Notes under the pieces: generated by a model | Database searches by the model: none | Told to the model about the DNA's origin: nothing | The model's input: the letters and a program-made list of their open reading frames with translations, nothing else | Program-made: the position numbers and the translations under genes | DNA from: Anticarsia gemmatalis | Lineage: Eukaryota > Arthropoda > Insecta > Lepidoptera > Erebidae | NCBI RefSeq assembly: GCF_050436995.1 | Contig: NC_134754.1 | Coordinates: 6,627,001-6,691,000 of the forward strand | Direction of reading: 5' to 3' | Length of the DNA: 64,000 nucleotides | Shown: positions 12,418 to 23,259 of the stretch, piece after piece | Position numbering within the stretch: the first letter of the stretch is position 1 | Layout of the letters: the number at the start of each line of letters is the position of its first letter

Positions 12418-14254
12418 AACATCCGGAACAAAAATTAGACTTGCCTTTTTTCCACCAACTTTGGTTATTCAAAAAGAAAATATTGTTTCCAAAAGAAAGT
12501 ATCTAAGTTAAATAAAAACTCAAAATATGTTTTCGTCTTTCATTTCTATTTAGCGGAGTTTTCTAATGAAATCGGAAAAGTTCTCCAGATTCATTCGATT
12601 TCATCCTACATTTTCAACTGTAGCATTTGAGGACAAAAACATTATTTTATATGATTCAAACTTTTTGTAGCATATTGTTTGCGGCATTGTAAGTGAGATA
12701 AGACCCATCAAAACCAACGACTTTCGGGTAAATATTTGTATAAAAATATACGTTTTTCCATACGTTTGGTACATTTAACTTTATCTAAAGGAAGAAATCA
12801 TCACAAGCGTAACGTGAAAACCGCAAACACAATACATATACATGTAAGCCTTCAAAAACTCGTAGATCGTGAAAAATACCGTTCCGTTATTTTGATAAGC
12901 CCTTGTAGGTTTTTGTATTTCTATCTTCCGTACAAAAGGAGGGTTATTTGTAAAGTTTGCCACATTTATCTGTTTTGTGACAGACAATACGTAATAACAA
13001 AACTGTGATTGATTCATTGTGGTATTCTGTTGAATATTATGACTTTTCTACCTCTAAATAAATGTTAGTTTCCTCAATAAGTAGAATTCTGAAAGATTTT
13101 TTTTATATTTGACTAGCTGACCCGCGCTACTTCGCTTGCGTCACATAAGAGAGAATGGGTCAAAAATGTTCCCCGTTTTTGTAACATTTTTTTCAGGCAC
13201 TCTGCTCCTATTGGTCATAGCGTGATGATATATAGCCTATAGCCTTCCTCGATAAATGGGCTATCTAACACTGAAAAATTTTTTCAAATCGGACCAGTAG
13301 TTTCTGAGATTAGCGCGTTCAAACAAACAAACAAACAAACTCTTCAGCTTTATAATATTAGTATAGATGACGCTTAATCTTTTGTTTAAGGCAACTAATC
13401 TATTTAATAGTACATCGGCAAGCGAAAATACTGCCAATTATGCTTTTTATTTGTTTTAGTGGTATTAAAACAGGCACAATTGTTCATCGCGTCACAACTA
13501 GGTAGGTTAGGCAAGTACCTACGTGTTTTTTACAGTTAATGTCTTCTGTTCACTAATACTTGGTGCGCACGGGGACTTACTTTTGCTCTTTATTTGTATT
13601 CAACCGTACTTTATTAAGAAGTCTGGAACTTAAAAAACACGGTAAATAAGTAATTTTGCCTGTATTTGAAAATCAAAAATTGATCCTTTAAAAAACATGT
13701 CTTGAGGTTTTCTTAGTATTGTAACAAGAAAGAGTAGTGTTATTGATTGAGATGTAACAAAGTGCAGTAGGCGGTACCTCGTGTCGCCAGCGTGTTCCAT
13801 TGTTGGCCACAGTCCAGTTGTTAGTAGACCGACTCCTATTTCATCAGACGCCGGACGCTTGCCACGTCTTTCACAACTTTTGATATATGTCGTCTGAACT
13901 TGATACAATATCATTGTTCAACTACAGAAGATACCTTCACAAACACAATGGCCGTAGAAATTGTACAGTAATGGTACAGAATACTTAATAGGGACACGTT
14001 TCAAAAGAGGACATTTCAAGTAAATACAATAATAATCAGGCTGCTATTGTTTATTATCAGAAGTGCTAATTTTGTTTTTCATTCGATAATTTCATCATTA
14101 CGGTTAATTATTTTAGTCAACTTTCCATAGTAAACACTTAGCTGACAGTTCTGTCATGTTTAAATATTTTGTTTGAGTACGTGATGAGCGTATAAACAAG
14201 GTAAAATCGATTCCAATTGTTTTAAAACATAATATACGTTGTGTAGTAGGTAAC
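12418..14254. other. Intergenic DNA between the coiled-coil gene and the peptide cluster
   Basis: Contains the 3' untranslated region of the coiled-coil gene, a dispersed repeat at 13113-13372, and a probable minus-strand polyA signal (TTTATT at 14050-14055) for the peptide gene at 14255-14944. Short frames at 12736-13017 and 13630-13914 show no recognisable protein. Confidence 0.5.
13113..13372 (+). repeat. Dispersed repeat starting CTAGCTGACCCGCGC, ending ATAATATTAGTATAGAT
   Basis: The copy starts with CTAGCTGACCCGCGCTACTT, includes CCTTCCTCGATAAATGGGCT and ends in an AAAC microsatellite (13321-13341) plus TTTATAATATTAGTATAGAT. Inverted copies with the same blocks are at 29424-29682 and 50912-51150. 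It is non-coding and non-autonomous. Confidence 0.7.
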
Positions 14255-14944
14255 TCATTGATTAGGTTTCGCAGGCAATAATGATGAAGGCTCATGTCTG
14301 TGGCTACGTGAGTTTTGTAAGCCATGGCGTACAGCACCAGCTATTGCGGCCCCATGAAAGATTTTTCCCTGAAAATATTAGCAGAAATTATAGCAATTAT
14401 ATCCCTCACACAAGAGTAATTATTAAGTCTAATATGTAATATTATTTCAAGGGTCTTATTATGCTGTCATGTTAATTGGGTAGTTAATTATTCAAAGGTA
14501 ATGAATTAGCAGGTTGATATGTTGTTAATTAATAATTCATGAGTTTTATAACACTGAGATTTACTATCTGGCACTAAATGTAAAATAACGATTTTCCATC
14601 TAGGAACTAATTAGCTTCGAGAACGCACGTTATAGGAACAATTACGATGGTCAAAATTTGACACATATACCGCATCGTGGTACTTAACAGGAAGCCTCTC
14701 ATATACACAATGAAACATGGGTGTGATATGCAATACCACTTACAGCTTACAAGTAGATTGTATACTAAAAATAAATAATGCGACGTACCAATCCGTCCTT
14801 TAGTTTGGTTGCCAAAGGTTTGGGCGTCGTTGTAGTTACGCCTGATGCGGGTGTTACTACATCAGAAGGGGCGCACGTAACCAAACATACGAGCGAATAA
14901 ACCACTACTAGGGAAAAGATTACTGCTACTGATACTAACTTCAT
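14255..14944 (-). CDS. Small secreted peptide with Thr/Pro linker, member of the peptide cluster (novel)
   Basis: Exon 1 (14944-14789) encodes 52 residues and ends at a GTACGT donor in phase 0. Exon 2 (14368-14255) follows a TTTTCAG acceptor and adds 37 residues, giving 89 in all. Residues 1-24 (MKLVSVAVIFSLVVVYSLVC onward) are a clear signal peptide with probable cleavage before APSDVV. A short Thr/Pro linker (TTTTPKP) is followed by a basic helix, GKIFHGAAIAGAVRHGLQ, with alternating hydrophobic and His/Arg residues, then a Ser/Pro tail. A minus-strand TATAAA lies 54 bp upstream. The phase-0 intron splitting the mature peptide, and exon 2 opening with Gly in both, match the adjacent moricin, so a distant relative is plausible. 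No exact family was recognised. Antimicrobial activity is inferred from context only. Confidence 0.7.
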
Positions 14945-14997
14945 TGTAACAGAGACAATTTAATGAAAATGAAACTGATAACAAGACCTTCTTCACA

Positions 14998-15005
14998 TTT
15001 ATAAA
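14998..15005 (-). promoter_or_regulatory. TATA box of the 14.3-14.9 kb peptide gene
   Basis: On the minus strand the sequence reads GGCTTTATAAATG, 54-61 bp before the ATG at 14944, the spacing expected for a short 5' leader. Confidence 0.6.
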
Positions 15006-15204
15006 GCCTTACAGGAAAAGAGTGCAGATATTTATATTGTAGTGAATCTTGATATTGTTTCCAGATTAAAGAAATAATGATATTAAATCGTGCATCTAAA
15101 AAAAAGCGTTATTAGTTGCATAACATGTAGGTAAAATAGACCTGAAAATTATAATTCACTCAGTCATTTTTAAAATGCTATGTATCATGGGCTGTTCCAA
15201 CTCA

Positions 15205-15490
15205 TTTATAAAATAACTAGCTTCCGCCTGCGGCTGCCTCCGCGTGAAAAGGTTTCCCGTAGTAAAAAGTGTAAAAAGTGTCCTATGTGTGAATCTAGGT
15301 TAATTTCATTTCAATCTATCGAAAATCTAAGATTATTTATACAAACTTTCATCCCCTATTTTATCTCCTTAGAGGTTAGGGGACCTTCGGCGAATTTATC
15401 AAAATCGGATCTAATTTTTATAAAGAATTTCTCGATAGGTAGCCAGTCGGTAGTCGATAGTGGTAGAGAATTGAGCTACTGTAGGCCAAT
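15205..15490 (+). repeat. Composite of dispersed repeat fragments
   Basis: CTAGCTTCCGCCTGCGGCTG and the following CCGCGTGAAAAGG block are typical of a dispersed lepidopteran repeat. From about 15395 a TATCGA-family fragment follows (CTCGATAGGTAGCCAGTCGG, then TAGTCGATAGTGGTAGAGAA). The 112-codon open frame across this region is therefore judged not to be a gene. Confidence 0.5.
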
Positions 15491-15519
15491 ATTTTTAATT
15501 CTTGTTTATATCACTTAAT

Positions 15520-16450
15520 GGTTTGACGAAATAATTAACTTATTCGTCAAGGTGCTTGAACTCTACTTATTACTACAATTAAATAGCTAATAGAAAATAA
15601 AAGTCGTATTGCATATTAAGATCGATATATTTTTCAGTCGTACAATTTAAAATTAAAAGCAATAGATTCTTATGAATAATATTATCATGTGCCTAAACAC
15701 GATGAAAGACCACGAATTACCTTATTTCTGACCGCAAAACGAATTGTTCAATACAAATTCTGAATAACATTTCAACAAATAAACATATGATTACCTAACT
15801 CGTTAACTTTAATTGCGAACCTACAGGGTGTTCTGAACTTTAATTCAAATAGTTTACATGTAGATAAGATAGTTCGTTACATAAGATAAAGTTTTATTGT
15901 TTACATTTGGTGTTCAACCATTGGTGAAAGCACTCACAATTACAGTGTTTCTAGAACATTTAACTAATAAGGTACTCGTACATTTAATTAAAATAGGTAA
16001 CAAAAATAGTATTAAGTTTGGCATAATATATAAAAGAGTATAGAAATCAGTCGTATCGATATATTAACTAGATTTATATTATGCATAATGCACAGTCATA
16101 TTTTTATGCCCAGTAATACATTACGTAGTACAAGCACAGTTACAATGTGATTGATGTCTGGCCATTCAACAGCCATGAAGGATTGGGGTCATTAACTCAC
16201 CCACTGGATACCACAATACGTTTGGCACAAGTTCAAAAATACTCATAAGACAGTGTTGAGATTATTTTACAATAGGGAAACGATGATTCAATTTTAAACC
16301 AAAAGGCAATATAAAACATCAAGGATGCTGAGTTTCTTGAAACTTAATATGCTTTGCCATAGATTCTAAAATAGGAACGGTTTATCTTTGTAGAACAAAA
16401 TTAAATGCTACTCTTCAATATGGCAAGAAATATTCAAATGCGTTTTCACT
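15520..16450. other. Intergenic, no gene seen
   Basis: AT-rich stretch. A TATA-like ATATATAAAAGAG at 16027-16039 is followed by a possible initiator TCAGT, but no usable open frame follows it. Confidence 0.4.
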
Positions 16451-16453
16451 TTT

Positions 16454-16896
16454 CTAGTGCTTCCTCTTGCGCTTAGGTTTGAATAAACTGGCGATATCGT
16501 GCGCTGTACTTGCTATGTTCACAGCTCGGAGACCCTGGCCCTAAAACAATAAGTAAATCAAGAATACATACATTTACAAAACCTTATATTACAATTCACT
16601 TCACATTTTCCTTAAATTATTAAATTCTTGTGTTCCTTGTGTTAGAATATCAAAATTATATGCGAAGTCACGAATAAGTATAATTTATATATTTCCACAT
16701 ATTTTCCTTAAATAAAAATGTAACCAACAAAAGATTAAATTGCCCGTTATTAAAATGATTCAATACCTGTACTTACAATTGCTTTTCCTGCTTTTTTAAT
16801 TGCGTTAATTGGAATTTTCCCGGGAGCTGCTTCAGAAGATGGTAATAGGAGAGCGCAAAGCGCCATCACGACGAAGAAAAGATTTGTGAACTTCAT
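16454..16896 (-). CDS. Moricin (antimicrobial peptide precursor)
   Basis: Exon 1 (16896-16777, 40 codons) ends at GTAAGT in phase 0. Exon 2 (16540-16454) gives 28 residues and a TAG stop, so the precursor has 68 residues. Residues 1-23 are the signal peptide. The following Ala-Pro pair is probably removed by a dipeptidyl peptidase, as in other moricins, leaving about 43 residues starting GKIPINAIKKAGKAI. The exon 2 part reads GQGLRAVNIASTAHDIASLF and ends in KPKRKRKH. This matches the family pattern GKIPIxAIKxAGKAxGxGLRAxNIASTAHD plus a basic tail. Known moricins form a long amphipathic helix that permeabilises bacterial membranes and are secreted by fat body and haemocytes after infection. 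All key positions look intact. Confidence 0.95.
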
Positions 16897-16970
16897 AATT
16901 TAAACAATTTACTCTACACACAAATCACGTTGATGCTAATTTTATAATAACACATTTTTTCTCAACCTGG

Positions 16971-16980
16971 CTTTATATAC
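16971..16980 (-). promoter_or_regulatory. TATA box of the moricin gene
   Basis: On the minus strand it reads GTATATAAAGCC, ending about 75 bp before the ATG at 16896. Confidence 0.65.
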
Positions 16981-17003
16981 GAGCATAATGACATAAGACA
17001 TCA

Positions 17004-17019
17004 TTATCCGGGACTTCAC
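17004..17019 (-). promoter_or_regulatory. Adjacent GATA and kappaB-like sites upstream of moricin
   Basis: The plus strand reads TTATCCGGGACTTCAC: TTATC is a reversed GATAA, and GGGACTTCAC is close to the insect kappaB consensus (GGGRNTYYYY class). The pair lies about 25-40 bp upstream of the TATA box. Adjacent GATA and kappaB motifs are a known arrangement in insect immune promoters bound by Relish/Dif-type factors. Confidence 0.45.
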
Positions 17020-18105
17020 TGGTTCCTCAGTTGTTTCAAGGTTCGCCGAAATCGTTTGTTTGCAAATGTCTAAACTACACATAGGAACGTGATAATAGAC
17101 TCGTATCTTTTCTACAACCGCGTCATGTTTAGTAGATCGGGCGGCTATTAAAATTACTTTTCAGATAAACCACAGTTTATCATGCTCTGCAATTATGATC
17201 TCATTTATTTGTAAATATTAATCACGCTTTGATTAATGAACCACGAATGTTTATTTTGTTACGTGTATTATGTTATTCCCCAGAGTAGATCGTTTACATT
17301 TTCCGGAAAATAAATTATTTGCTCACTGTCTGCCCTAACTTCCGATATCTAGGTATCAACGTTCACCAAATCGTAGGGTTGTCACTTGTCCAATTTTCAA
17401 TGGTCAAAGTTCAATTTAAAAATTAAATTGAAGCTTGAAGATTTATTTAAGAAAGTTATAATTTATGAAGTGAAATTAAAAAAATCGGTCATATGCAAGT
17501 TGGACTCGCGCACGAAAGATTTCGTAGCAGTATTTAAGAACACTATGAAAATTAGTGTTTTATGATATTTTTCTTAATGTATGAATGTTTAAATTAGCGG
17601 TTTCCGAAATAGTGCTCTATCTTAAAGACAGCTGACTGTCTAGATACAATGAGATAGATCTCGTTTAAACCAATCTTCTTTGAAAGAGTTTATGGAAATT
17701 TATATCACATTTTTTTTTAGATATATGTTATTCTGGTAGATAGAACGTTTGACTTTGAAGATGGTTTTAGGGACCTAAATGCCATATTTAAAGAGCTATC
17801 TATACATCTATAGACATGTATGGATATCAGCTCCATGTATGCAGTCCTTATCCAATATTATGATTTTTGTATAAAAATCGCAAAACGGTTAATCAAATAC
17901 ATCTTATAACTAACTACTGAGTTTTAGTTGTGTAGTGTTAATCGTTTCGGAATAAAGATATTTTCAGAATAATAATTAAGGAGTATTAAAAACAGTAAAC
18001 GAGCAAGAAATAATTAAAAACCATATACTTTGATCAAAATATTATAATTCAATAATATGACAAAGACGCAACTTCACCATGAGCACTCAAATAAAAGGTT
18101 TTTGT

Positions 18106-18943
18106 TTAGAAACATTTTGTGCGAGTTGCATTATTTTTTACATAACAAGGATTGGCAATCATTTGCTGGAGTTTATTTTTCTTAGCGTTGTCATATAATT
18201 TGTACATGATTATCATCGGTCTCGCAACTTTAGTGTACTTATCCTGAAACAAACGATCTTAAGTTAGAACACTGATCAATTGCCACTACTACGTAGTTAT
18301 GTTTAAAGTTAAATAGCGCAAGTTTTTTTTAACATATGGTAGAAAAATTATGTCCTCCTGGTGGATGTTCGACTACGGCGACCAGTTTCATTGAAACCAG
18401 CCAACTGTGCAGGCCTTTGTTTATATAGAGTCCATCCCTGCGCGTTGCGTGACTACTTTCTCTATTCCTTCTTTCTCACAGCTCGGGGGTACGTATAACC
18501 GGTACGACTTTTTCCATGCTTTCGATGTAGGGAAGTCTACGACCTCAACTCCCTAACACCGGACAATCTCTGAGAAATTCTTACATACATATAACAGAAA
18601 AACAAGCAGAAAACCACAGCAAAGACTTTTTAGCACAACTCAGGATTCAAACTTGAGAACTCTTACAACTCTTACACCAATAATGCGCCATGAGGAGCAA
18701 ATAACTAAGTATTCCAACCCTTCAAGCGTTGTCTTTTTAGTTTTCAAAAAATATAGGTTTAGGTACTACTACTACACTAAACAGTTACTTACATACATAT
18801 ACTAATAAATAATAATAACTTACAACAACAACTTCGACAACTTTTTGTACTGTTTTCATGACGGGTTTAGGTTCGGAGTTAACACCGTTGGTAATGAGTA
18901 CCACCATCATCGTTGTCGCCAGAAGCAAAGTTACAAACTTCAT
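18106..18943 (-). CDS. Divergent moricin-like secreted peptide with two-cysteine C-terminal tail
   Basis: Exon 1 (18943-18824) has 40 codons, exactly as in the neighbouring moricin, and ends at GTAAGT in phase 0. Exon 2 (18243-18106) follows TTTCAG and adds 45 residues, total 85. The signal peptide covers about residues 1-23 (MKFVTLLLATTMMVVLITNG onward), followed by EPKPVMKTVQKVVEVVV. The dipeptide Glu-Pro corresponds in position to the Ala-Pro removed from moricins. Exon 2 starts DKYTKVARPMIIMYKLYDNA and ends in a tail with Cys residues at 76 and 84, which could pair. Gene structure and position argue for a moricin paralogue, though the mature sequence has drifted far. A TATA box lies 72 bp upstream of the ATG. 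An upstream in-frame Met (12 codons earlier) is unlikely because it would precede the signal peptide. Confidence 0.75.
18355..18680. repeat. Dispersed repeat in the intron of the 18.1 kb gene
   Basis: The block TGGATGTTCGACTACGGCGA, then CCAGTTTCATTGAAACCAGC and CAACTCCCTAACACCGGACA, is more GC-rich than its surroundings and resembles repeats common in moth genomes. No coding capacity is seen. The ends are uncertain. Confidence 0.4.
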
Positions 18944-19014
18944 ATTGCTGAAACTGATTATGTTTCTTGCACTAAACACAATAATTGACTAACGAATACT
19001 GTATTAATTGTGTG

Positions 19015-19024
19015 TATTTATATG
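19015..19024 (-). promoter_or_regulatory. TATA box of the 18.1-18.9 kb peptide gene
   Basis: On the minus strand it reads CATATAAATA, 72-81 bp before the ATG at 18943. Confidence 0.55.
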
Positions 19025-19504
19025 AAAAAGCCAAGTCCTTATTTGGATATAAGTACACATATTTGACTAAAACATTTAATAAGTAACTGTCATTATGGAT
19101 TATTGTTTTTTGTGGTTTATTAGAATTTTACCTTAAACTTCTAATAGGTTTATTGCTGACGTCAATCAAATGACTTTTTTATGTGTTTTGTAAGACAAGA
19201 ATGACACATTTCACTCACTCTTTTCCCTGGTATGCATCCGGCAGTGCCAGCTATAAAGCTATATGTTAATTATTCTTCTGAAACTTCTTCACATATCGAA
19301 GATTCCAAAACAGTATTTAATTAGTAATTTTTTGTCTCAAGTTAAATTTTTGTCTTATAAATGGAAGTACCGTTAACAGAAAATGTGAAAGCAAGCCCTT
19401 TTGGTGTCTTTCTTAATTAAATCAAAGCTTATAGATAAAGAGCATTGTAGCAATTTATTGTAGTCACTTACAACGTAAGAGGCAGATGTATTTCCATTGG
19501 GTAC

Positions 19505-19650
19505 TATTCTGTAGCGCGTTCCTCTACAGTACTATCGAGTATCAAGAGTTTAGCATTTAAAAAAGGCACTGATCCATTCCATCCATCCATATGACTGATT
19601 ACTGGCCGGTAGTCGATAGTCGATAGAGATAGAGAAGCTCGCTACAGTTT
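19505..19650 (+). repeat. Copy of the TATCGA interspersed repeat
   Basis: Contains ACTATCGAGTATCAAGAGTT and GGCCGGTAGTCGATAGTCGA, matching the copies at 2553-2690, 15395-15490, 22590-22740 and 30450-30560. The middle part is rearranged. Confidence 0.5.
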
Positions 19651-19808
19651 CCTATTTTACAAAACATACTTGTTAATGAGTAGAGGAGCTTGAGGCTTTA
19701 AAAGGCGGATCGATCTCAGAGATATAAGCTACGTTTGCTGAGGTTGTTCTGTGGATGGGTGATCATCTTATACATATTGAATTCCTCCGTTTCTGAAGGC
19801 ACGTTAAC

Positions 19809-20010
19809 TTATGGGTCCGGCTGTCATTTTCTAAAATCTTTGACAGCCAGTCTCACCGAAGGATATCGTGTTATAACCCAGGTAACTAGGTTGTGGAATG
19901 CCGATAAGCAGTCGCTCCATATAAAATACTGTTAGCTGCATCCAGTGAGACTGAAAGCCGACTCCAACATAGTTGGAAGAAAAGCTAGGCTGATAATGAT
20001 GACTTGTTAA
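19809..20010 (+). repeat. Dispersed repeat ending AAGCTAGGCTGATAATGATGA
   Basis: The run GGGTCCGGCTGTCATTTTCT, GCTGCATCCAGTGAGACTGA and AAGCCGACTCCAACATAGTT is a very common moth repeat with a variable ATGATGATGA tail. Its presence explains the short open frames on both strands here. Confidence 0.65.
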
Positions 20011-22082
20011 CTGTGGGAGTTTTACTCCTAGCATAAATGAGTTTTCAGAACAACAGAACTTTCATAAATAAAATGTATTTCTACGAATGCTGTAGAATGG
20101 TGTTCGTGCACAAAGTTATTACATGCAATGTTACTGGTCGGCAGTTTGCCAACCAAATCGAGCGCACGTCGTGTTTGTATTCACTAGAACCTTTTAAACT
20201 AGTATTTCACACGTCCATAATTTATGTCTTGTGCGGGAGACATGAGTGTGATACAGTATTCGTAATACCATTCATTTGTACCAGTAAATACGATGGGTAG
20301 ATTTTTCTAGTTAATTATGTCCTATATATGTATATCTAAAGTCGATAAATCTTTAGATACGGAAAGTTCCGGTTGTGTATAACATTTGACAGTCTTAGAT
20401 ATAATAGACACGTTAAATGTTGAATCTTTTTTTTAAATATATTTTTTAACTCAGAGCAAATCTTTTTTTTCTTAATGTTCTACTTTTTATTACTTTAAAA
20501 AAATCTGTGTTATTTTATGTTAACTGTAAATACAGTATTGTTTTTTATCCAACAATTAAACTTTCCGACGATAAATAAAGAGATACAGATTTTGAATGAC
20601 CGTATGGAGAATCGTAACAACCGATTTTTTTGGAAATGCTGAACTTATTTTGAATTCCTGTTCAATTTATGGGTACATGTACCAATAAATTGTATAAAAA
20701 GATTTCTACTTTAAAATCATTTTTACATCGAATTGTGAGTTAAAATTAATGGTCAATTTCAGATCAGCAGAGCGAAGTGAAATTTCAGAGCAACAGTAAA
20801 TTATACCCCATGGATACGATGTCACCTTTCACATTTAGATAAATTATACAGGAGAGTATCTGTACGAAGGATACCTACATCTGTATGTAGGTATATATAT
20901 GCTCACAAATGAGGATTACAGTATACGTAGGACTGAGGAAGTCAATACGATGAGGGATTGATTTCGTTTATTTAGCCGTTTGTAAATATTTAAATGATCT
21001 CGTCGTTCAACCTCGAAACACTCTTAAGGAAACTTGCTTTACCGTAACGTTACGAAAATAATATAATGTGCAAAAACCTCATATCCAACAAGTAATACTA
21101 AATTTATAATTCTCAAACTACACGCATGTTGATTCATACAGTGGTTTAAAATAAAACCAAAAAGTACCTTCCTTTAGTTAAATACCTTTATTACAACGGA
21201 CACAGATCTTAAACCCGACAAAATGCAATATGTTTACCTTAAAAGAGAAAAGTCGTATCTACAATAAAAAGGCCATGTAGTATTAATGTTATTGAGCTAG
21301 AAAGCTATTTCAGAGTGTTTGATTCCTTCTATTACATCCGCGCACCTGCACCGATGAATCCCTAGAGAGTACATCAATGAAAGAGCCCGGATTCCGGATG
21401 CATCTCATCGTACCTTCGCTACTTCCAAACGTCCGTGGGAAGTATTGAAATAGTTTGTACGCAGAAGAGACCACAGTTACTCCTTTGATGTGAATCTTTT
21501 GGAGAGTTTACACAGGCTTGCTCTTAAGTGTATTAGCGTTCGCTATTTATATATCCGAAATATATGACCTTAAGTCATGTACGGCAGTAAAAATATTCAT
21601 TCATTATAATACTGTATTATTAGTAACTTAGTTTAAATTACTCAGTCAATTTATTCGCACGTAAGGAGGTTGATAGAAAACCAATTGTTTTTATTGAAAG
21701 CGTTATAAAGATATCTGTAATCATAAGACACAGTAAGAAACTGTGTGCATCTGATAACTTAACAAACGATTACACAAAAGTACGATCACAAAACCGAAAT
21801 AGCATCTTTTGTAAAACTTGATCTCATTTCATGCTCATGGAAACCGCTCCAAGACAACTTTTTCATATTATTCTACATAAAAAAGCATTACAAATCGCAT
21901 GTTTTCACACAAAACGTATTTTCATGTTTAGCAGCATGTAGAGACAATGAATAAAATATGTTGATAGAAGGATAAAATTTATTGTGCGGACGTCAATAGA
22001 AACGTCGGGAGGGGGCACCCTAGAAAACACAGAGCACATAACGATGTCTTGAAAAAGATCAGGTGGGTAGTACTCTTAACTG

Positions 22083-22200
22083 GCGGTCCTGTATGAAAAG
22101 ATGATGCGAATAAGGCAAAGGAAGTTTGTAAGGATCGTAGAAAGTGATGTTATTCATTGTCTACCTACTCTTACGGGAAAATGGCGTGATATTATGTATG
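22083..22200 (-). repeat. Inverted copy of the CACGCCT / GGGGTAGGC repeat
   Basis: Contains AAAGGAAGTTTGTAAGGATC and CTACCTACTCTTACGGGAAA followed by TGGCGTGATATTATGTATGT. This is the reverse of the copies at 31713-31965. Confidence 0.5.
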
Positions 22201-22589
22201 TATATATGTAGCAAACAATTATGTTATATTTTGTGTGCGTAATAGTTATAAAGAAGTCGTTACCACAAAAGTAAAAACGCCATAAATGTACATGGCGTAC
22301 ATGCAGCCTACCGCAATCGCAGGTATTAGAATGGTTCGTATTCTTGTAATTAATGATTAAGTTATTAGCCACTTGTATGGATAGGTGCATCGGTATTACC
22401 CACAATAGGCATTGTTAATATGTGGTGTTAATGACCACTTGTTTAGTCACGAAATAAATAATGAAGTAAACCACAAAATTGCCGATGAAGTTCAAGTTTA
22501 TTTACCTAAGCTGTATGTAAGGATCTCATAAATATTGCAATATTCTCTCTATGTGCATATTTCAGTGCAGCGATTTTATGTAACTATTT

Positions 22590-22740
22590 ACTATCGGCAA
22601 TCAGGTAGCTATCGAAAAATTTAAATGAAAATCTGATCAACACCTCTAGCGGGTGACGTAGGAAATATTTTTAGTACATTTTTAATATCAAATTTTCGGT
22701 AGTTGACAGTACCAACTGCATAGAATTGCGCTACAATTCT
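22590..22740 (-). repeat. Copy of the TATCGA interspersed repeat
   Basis: Contains GTAGCTATCGAAAAATTTAA, CCTCTAGCGGGTGACGTAGG and GGTAGTTGACAGTACCAACT. Together with the other copies it defines the family's core blocks. Confidence 0.55.
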
Positions 22741-23044
22741 AAAGACTTTTTATTATCTCCATTGACTTTTGTGCTAATTCAACTAGTTCTCTGTGTAGTT
22801 TACATGAATCACGAACCTGAGGGGCTATCATGTATCTCAGTTGATAACTATTTGAAGGCCACTTTGCTGTACATTGTTTTCTCCCTTAGAATATAGTGAT
22901 TAACACGTTACATCGAAGCAGCAATGTACTGATATGTGATCATCATTTTGACATACACCAGTTGTCAACTGAGATACGTAATAAACCCGCTGTAGGTATT
23001 TAGGTATGTGACCTTATCACACACTGTGAAATACATTTTCCTTA

Positions 23045-23073
23045 GATTTTCCCCACAAACAATGGGGAAAATG
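23045..23073 (+). promoter_or_regulatory. Inverted pair of kappaB-like sites upstream of the 23.3 kb gene
   Basis: GATTTTCCCC (23045-23054) and GGGGAAAATG (23064-23073) form a perfect 9-bp inverted repeat (ATTTTCCCC / GGGGAAAAT) with a 9-bp spacer. Each arm resembles a Rel/kappaB half-site-rich motif. The pair lies about 190-215 bp upstream of the ATG at 23260. By-eye match only. Confidence 0.35.
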
Positions 23074-23259
23074 TATTCTGTCTTACTTATCAATAATCAA
23101 TGCATCATTTGTGCATATTGAATCCTATGATTAAAAATCTATAATCACATTGAATCTGAATAAATAGCAGCAGATTCGAAACAACAATATCACTTGATCT
23201 ACTGGTCTCTACCAAATAGTTTCATTCGCGTTGAAAGTAATAAATAAAATAAATTCAAT

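Larger units (their letters stand above)
19025..23040. other. Divergent intergenic region at the cluster centre
   Basis: This 4-kb stretch separates the minus-strand trio of peptide genes from the plus-strand trio. No gene was found. It carries repeats at 19505-19650, 19809-20010, 22083-22200 and 22590-22740, and a short palindrome (TACCTACATctgtATGTAGGTA) near 20870. Confidence 0.5.
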
